A stretch of 64,000 bases of DNA from Puia dinghuensis. Lineage in GTDB: Bacteria; Bacteroidota; Bacteroidia; Chitinophagales; Chitinophagaceae. Positions 61,832 through 64,000 of this stretch are shown one piece after another (positions within the stretch are counted from its first letter, which is position 1; every line of letters starts with the position of its first letter). The notes beneath the pieces are model-generated. The model saw only the letters and a list, made by a program, of their open reading frames with translations. It did no database searches and was not told the origin of the DNA. The stretch covers positions 434,001 to 498,000 of the forward strand of contig NZ_BMJC01000005.1 in NCBI RefSeq assembly GCF_014642875.1, in the 5' to 3' direction. A program made the position numbers and the translations under genes.

Positions 61832-64000
61832 ATGAAAGGAATCGCCGTTCAAAGCAACTTCCAACGCCTCAATCTCATCACCGGCTGGATCGTAGGCCTC
61901 ATTGCCTGTACCGTCTACATCCTCACCATGGAGCCAACCGGCAGCTTCTGGGACTGCGGCGAATTCGTCGCATCCTGTGATAAGCTCCAGATCCCCCATC
62001 CCCCCGGAGCCCCGCTCTTCATCCTCATGGGTCGTTTCTTCATCATCCTCTTCGGCGATAATCCGCATACTGCTGCCCGTGCCGTCAATTGTATGAGCGC
62101 TCTGGCCAGCGGGTTGTCCATCCTCTTCCTGTTCTGGACCATCACTCACTTTGCACGCAAACTCGTGCAGACCGATACAACCAAAGAGCCCGATAGCCAA
62201 CAAACCTTCACCATATTAGCCGCAGGGGCCATCGGCGCCCTCGCCTACACCTTCTGCGACTCCTTCTGGTACAGCGCCGTCGAAGGCGAGGTCTATGCTT
62301 CTTCCGCCTTCTTCACCGCCATCGTCTTCTGGGCCATCCTCAAATGGGAACAAAATCAAACCGATAATAAGCGCGGCGCCGATCGGTGGCTCATCTTCAT
62401 CTTCTACATGATGGGCCTTTCCATCGGTGTCCACCTGCTCAACCTGCTGACCATCCCCGCCATCGTGATGGTCTACTACTTCAAACGCTATCGCCCCACC
62501 CGCCTGGGTACCCTGGCTGCCTTCCTCATCGGCTGCGCCATCACCGGCTTCGTGCAGGTAGTCGTCATCCAATATACGATCAAATGGGCCGGCAACTTCG
62601 ATGTCTTTTTCGTCAACTCCCTCAACCTGCCCTTCTTCAGTGGCTTCGCCACCTTCTTCGTGCTGCTGGCCGCCGCCTTCATAATGGGCATCCGCTGGGC
62701 AGTAAGACGCAACAAGTATTATCTCAAAATAGGTCTCTGGGGCGCCGCATTTATGCTACTGGGTTATTCCACCTATTTCACGACGATGATCCGCAGCAAC
62801 GCCGACACTCCCGTGGACATGTATAACGTAGACAACCCCGTCAGTCTCGTAGGTTACCTCAGCCGCGAGACCTATGGCGATTGGCCCATCCTCTACGGTC
62901 CGGACTTCACCGACCCGCCACCCACCGTCGAAGCCGGCGACCAATATGCAAAAGGCGAGAACCGCTACGAGGTCACCGGGAAAAAATACGCCCAGGACTG
63001 GGCCCACAGCCCTTCTTCCCACCTCTTCCCCCGGATGTACAGCAGCGACAACACCCGCGGCGAGATCGACACCTATAAAAAATTCTCCGGCATGGTCGAT
63101 GGGGACAACCCTACCATGGCGGATAATATAAAATACTTCCTCAACTACCAGACCAACTGGATGTATCTCCGCTATTTCCTCTGGAACTTCGCCGGCAAAC
63201 AAAACGACCTCCAGGGCTTCGGCAATCCGCGGGATAGCAACTGGGTCAGCGGCATCTCCTTTGTAGACAACCTGCTCTACGGCGATCAAAGTAAGCTGCC
63301 CGATACCGCGCATAAAAACAACAAAGCATACAACCGGCTCTATATGCTTCCGCTCCTGCTGGGGCTGTTAGGTCTCCTGGTGCAATATCGCCGCAACAGG
63401 CGCGACGCACTCGTCACCGGAATGTTGTTCTTTTTCACCGGCTGGGCCATCGTCATGTACCTCAACCAGGCCGGGCTGCAACCCCGCGAAAGAGACTACG
63501 CCTTCGCCGGCAGCTTCTATGTCTTCGCCATCTGGATCGGCCTCGGCGTCATCGCCGTCCAACAGCTCATCCAACGGCTCACTCCCCGCATCCCCCGATC
63601 AGCCGCCTCCTGGTCAGCCGCCGCCCTCTGCCTGCTCGCCGTCCCCATCCTCATGGCGTCCCAGGAATGGGACGACCACGATCGGAGTAAAAAGACCCTG
63701 GCTCGTGACCTCGCCGCCGACTACCTCGAATCCTGCCCGCCAAACGCCATCCTCTTCTCCTTCGAAGACAACGACACCTATCCCATCTGGTACGCCCAGG
63801 AGGTGGAAGGCATCCGCCCCGACGTCCGCGTCATCATCAATACCCTCTCCGGCACCGACTGGCTCATCAATTCCTTGCGCTATAAGGTCAACAATGCCGC
63901 CCCCGTCGACCCGCTCTTCACACCTGACGAGATCATGGGAGACAAAAAAGCCGTCGTCTACTTCACCGACGCCGTCCCGGGTTTCGACAAGAATGCCTAT
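61832..64000 (+). CDS. DUF2723 membrane protein (partial, 3' end outside window)
   Basis: At least 723 residues of a polytopic inner-membrane protein of the DUF2723 family, which is related to protein O-mannosyltransferase-like enzymes (GT-C fold). Key features: first span near 16-33, then the family hallmark MEPTGSFWDCGEFVASCDKL with the acidic pair D44/E47 and IPHPPGAPLF after it, then about ten further spans, and a soluble region containing EDNDTYPIWYAQEVEGIRPD. It probably transfers a sugar from a lipid carrier to envelope proteins, as shown or proposed for related Bacteroidota glycosylation systems. The frame stays open to the right edge. Divergent from the glycan operon. Confidence 0.93.
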   Translation, partial: MKGIAVQSNFQRLNLITGWIVGLIACTVYILTMEPTGSFWDCGEFVASCDKLQIPHPPGAPLFILMGRFFIILFGDNPHTAARAVNCMSALASGLSILFLFWTITHFARKLVQTDTTKEPDSQQTFTILAAGAIGALAYTFCDSFWYSAVEGEVYASSAFFTAIVFWAILKWEQNQTDNKRGADRWLIFIFYMMGLSIGVHLLNLLTIPAIVMVYYFKRYRPTRLGTLAAFLIGCAITGFVQVVVIQYTIKWAGNFDVFFVNSLNLPFFSGFATFFVLLAAAFIMGIRWAVRRNKYYLKIGLWGAAFMLLGYSTYFTTMIRSNADTPVDMYNVDNPVSLVGYLSRETYGDWPILYGPDFTDPPPTVEAGDQYAKGENRYEVTGKKYAQDWAHSPSSHLFPRMYSSDNTRGEIDTYKKFSGMVDGDNPTMADNIKYFLNYQTNWMYLRYFLWNFAGKQNDLQGFGNPRDSNWVSGISFVDNLLYGDQSKLPDTAHKNNKAYNRLYMLPLLLGLLGLLVQYRRNRRDALVTGMLFFFTGWAIVMYLNQAGLQPRERDYAFAGSFYVFAIWIGLGVIAVQQLIQRLTPRIPRSAASWSAAALCLLAVPILMASQEWDDHDRSKKTLARDLAADYLESCPPNAILFSFEDNDTYPIWYAQEVEGIRPDVRVIINTLSGTDWLINSLRYKVNNAAPVDPLFTPDEIMGDKKAVVYFTDAVPGFDKNAY

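Overview
The window looks like chromosomal DNA of a Bacteroidota bacterium, most likely Chitinophagaceae, though the family-level call is inference. Reasons: TTTG-N20/21-TAnnTTTG promoters, many secreted proteins and lipoproteins, a type IX secretion (T9SS) C-terminal sorting domain, SusC-like TonB proteins, FtsX-type permeases with the characteristic MFKxYLK start, paired DUF1800/DUF1501 genes and a DUF2723 membrane protein. G+C is moderately high for the phylum. I saw no tRNA, rRNA, CRISPR array, insertion sequence or phage gene.

Layout. 1-2335: a NarL/LuxR response regulator (cut by the left edge) and its TPR-containing histidine kinase. 2466-8000: an M1 aminopeptidase, an FtsX permease, a short-chain dehydrogenase and a small secreted protein. 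8146-10803: a two-subunit molybdenum hydroxylase of the isoquinoline 1-oxidoreductase type. 11059-16438: a hybrid histidine kinase, a family 2 glycosyltransferase, two small secreted proteins (one with a clear promoter and terminator) and an ABC-2 exporter. 16439-28048: a SusC-like receptor, a second FtsX permease, exported MsrB and MsrA, a gamma-glutamyltransferase/proline iminopeptidase pair, a MetX-like hydrolase and a secreted unknown. 28438-35021: a transglutaminase-like membrane protein, a dihaem cytochrome c with a TIGR03118-like lipoprotein, a pectinesterase pseudogene and a WxxGxW/PQ-repeat protein.

35128-48833: a Gfo/Idh/MocA oxidoreductase, a GH28 polygalacturonase with a serine hydrolase, a YVTN-propeller/phosphoesterase fusion, a PNPOx-like protein, and two DUF1800-DUF1501 pairs facing each other tail to tail. 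48944-56152: two tandem Spy-like proteins, an outer-membrane barrel coupled to a GH16-fascin lipoprotein, an M48 protease with an unknown secreted partner, and a second serine hydrolase. 56177-61665: a tight operon for plant polysaccharide attack (parallel beta-helix protein, alpha-galactosidase-like enzyme, GH43-SGNH fusion) behind a palindromic operator candidate. 61832 onward: a DUF2723 protein cut by the right edge.

Taken together the window suits a soil or plant-litter degrader. Extracytoplasmic peptide breakdown (M1, GGT, proline iminopeptidase, M48), plant and beta-glucan attack (GH28, GH16, GH43-SGNH, alpha-galactosidase-like), envelope redox repair (MsrA/MsrB, cytochrome c) and sensing are interleaved in short operons. 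The most notable items are the opposed DUF1800/DUF1501 modules, one ending in a T9SS sorting domain; the decayed pectinesterase; and the SusCD-less glycan operon with its palindrome.
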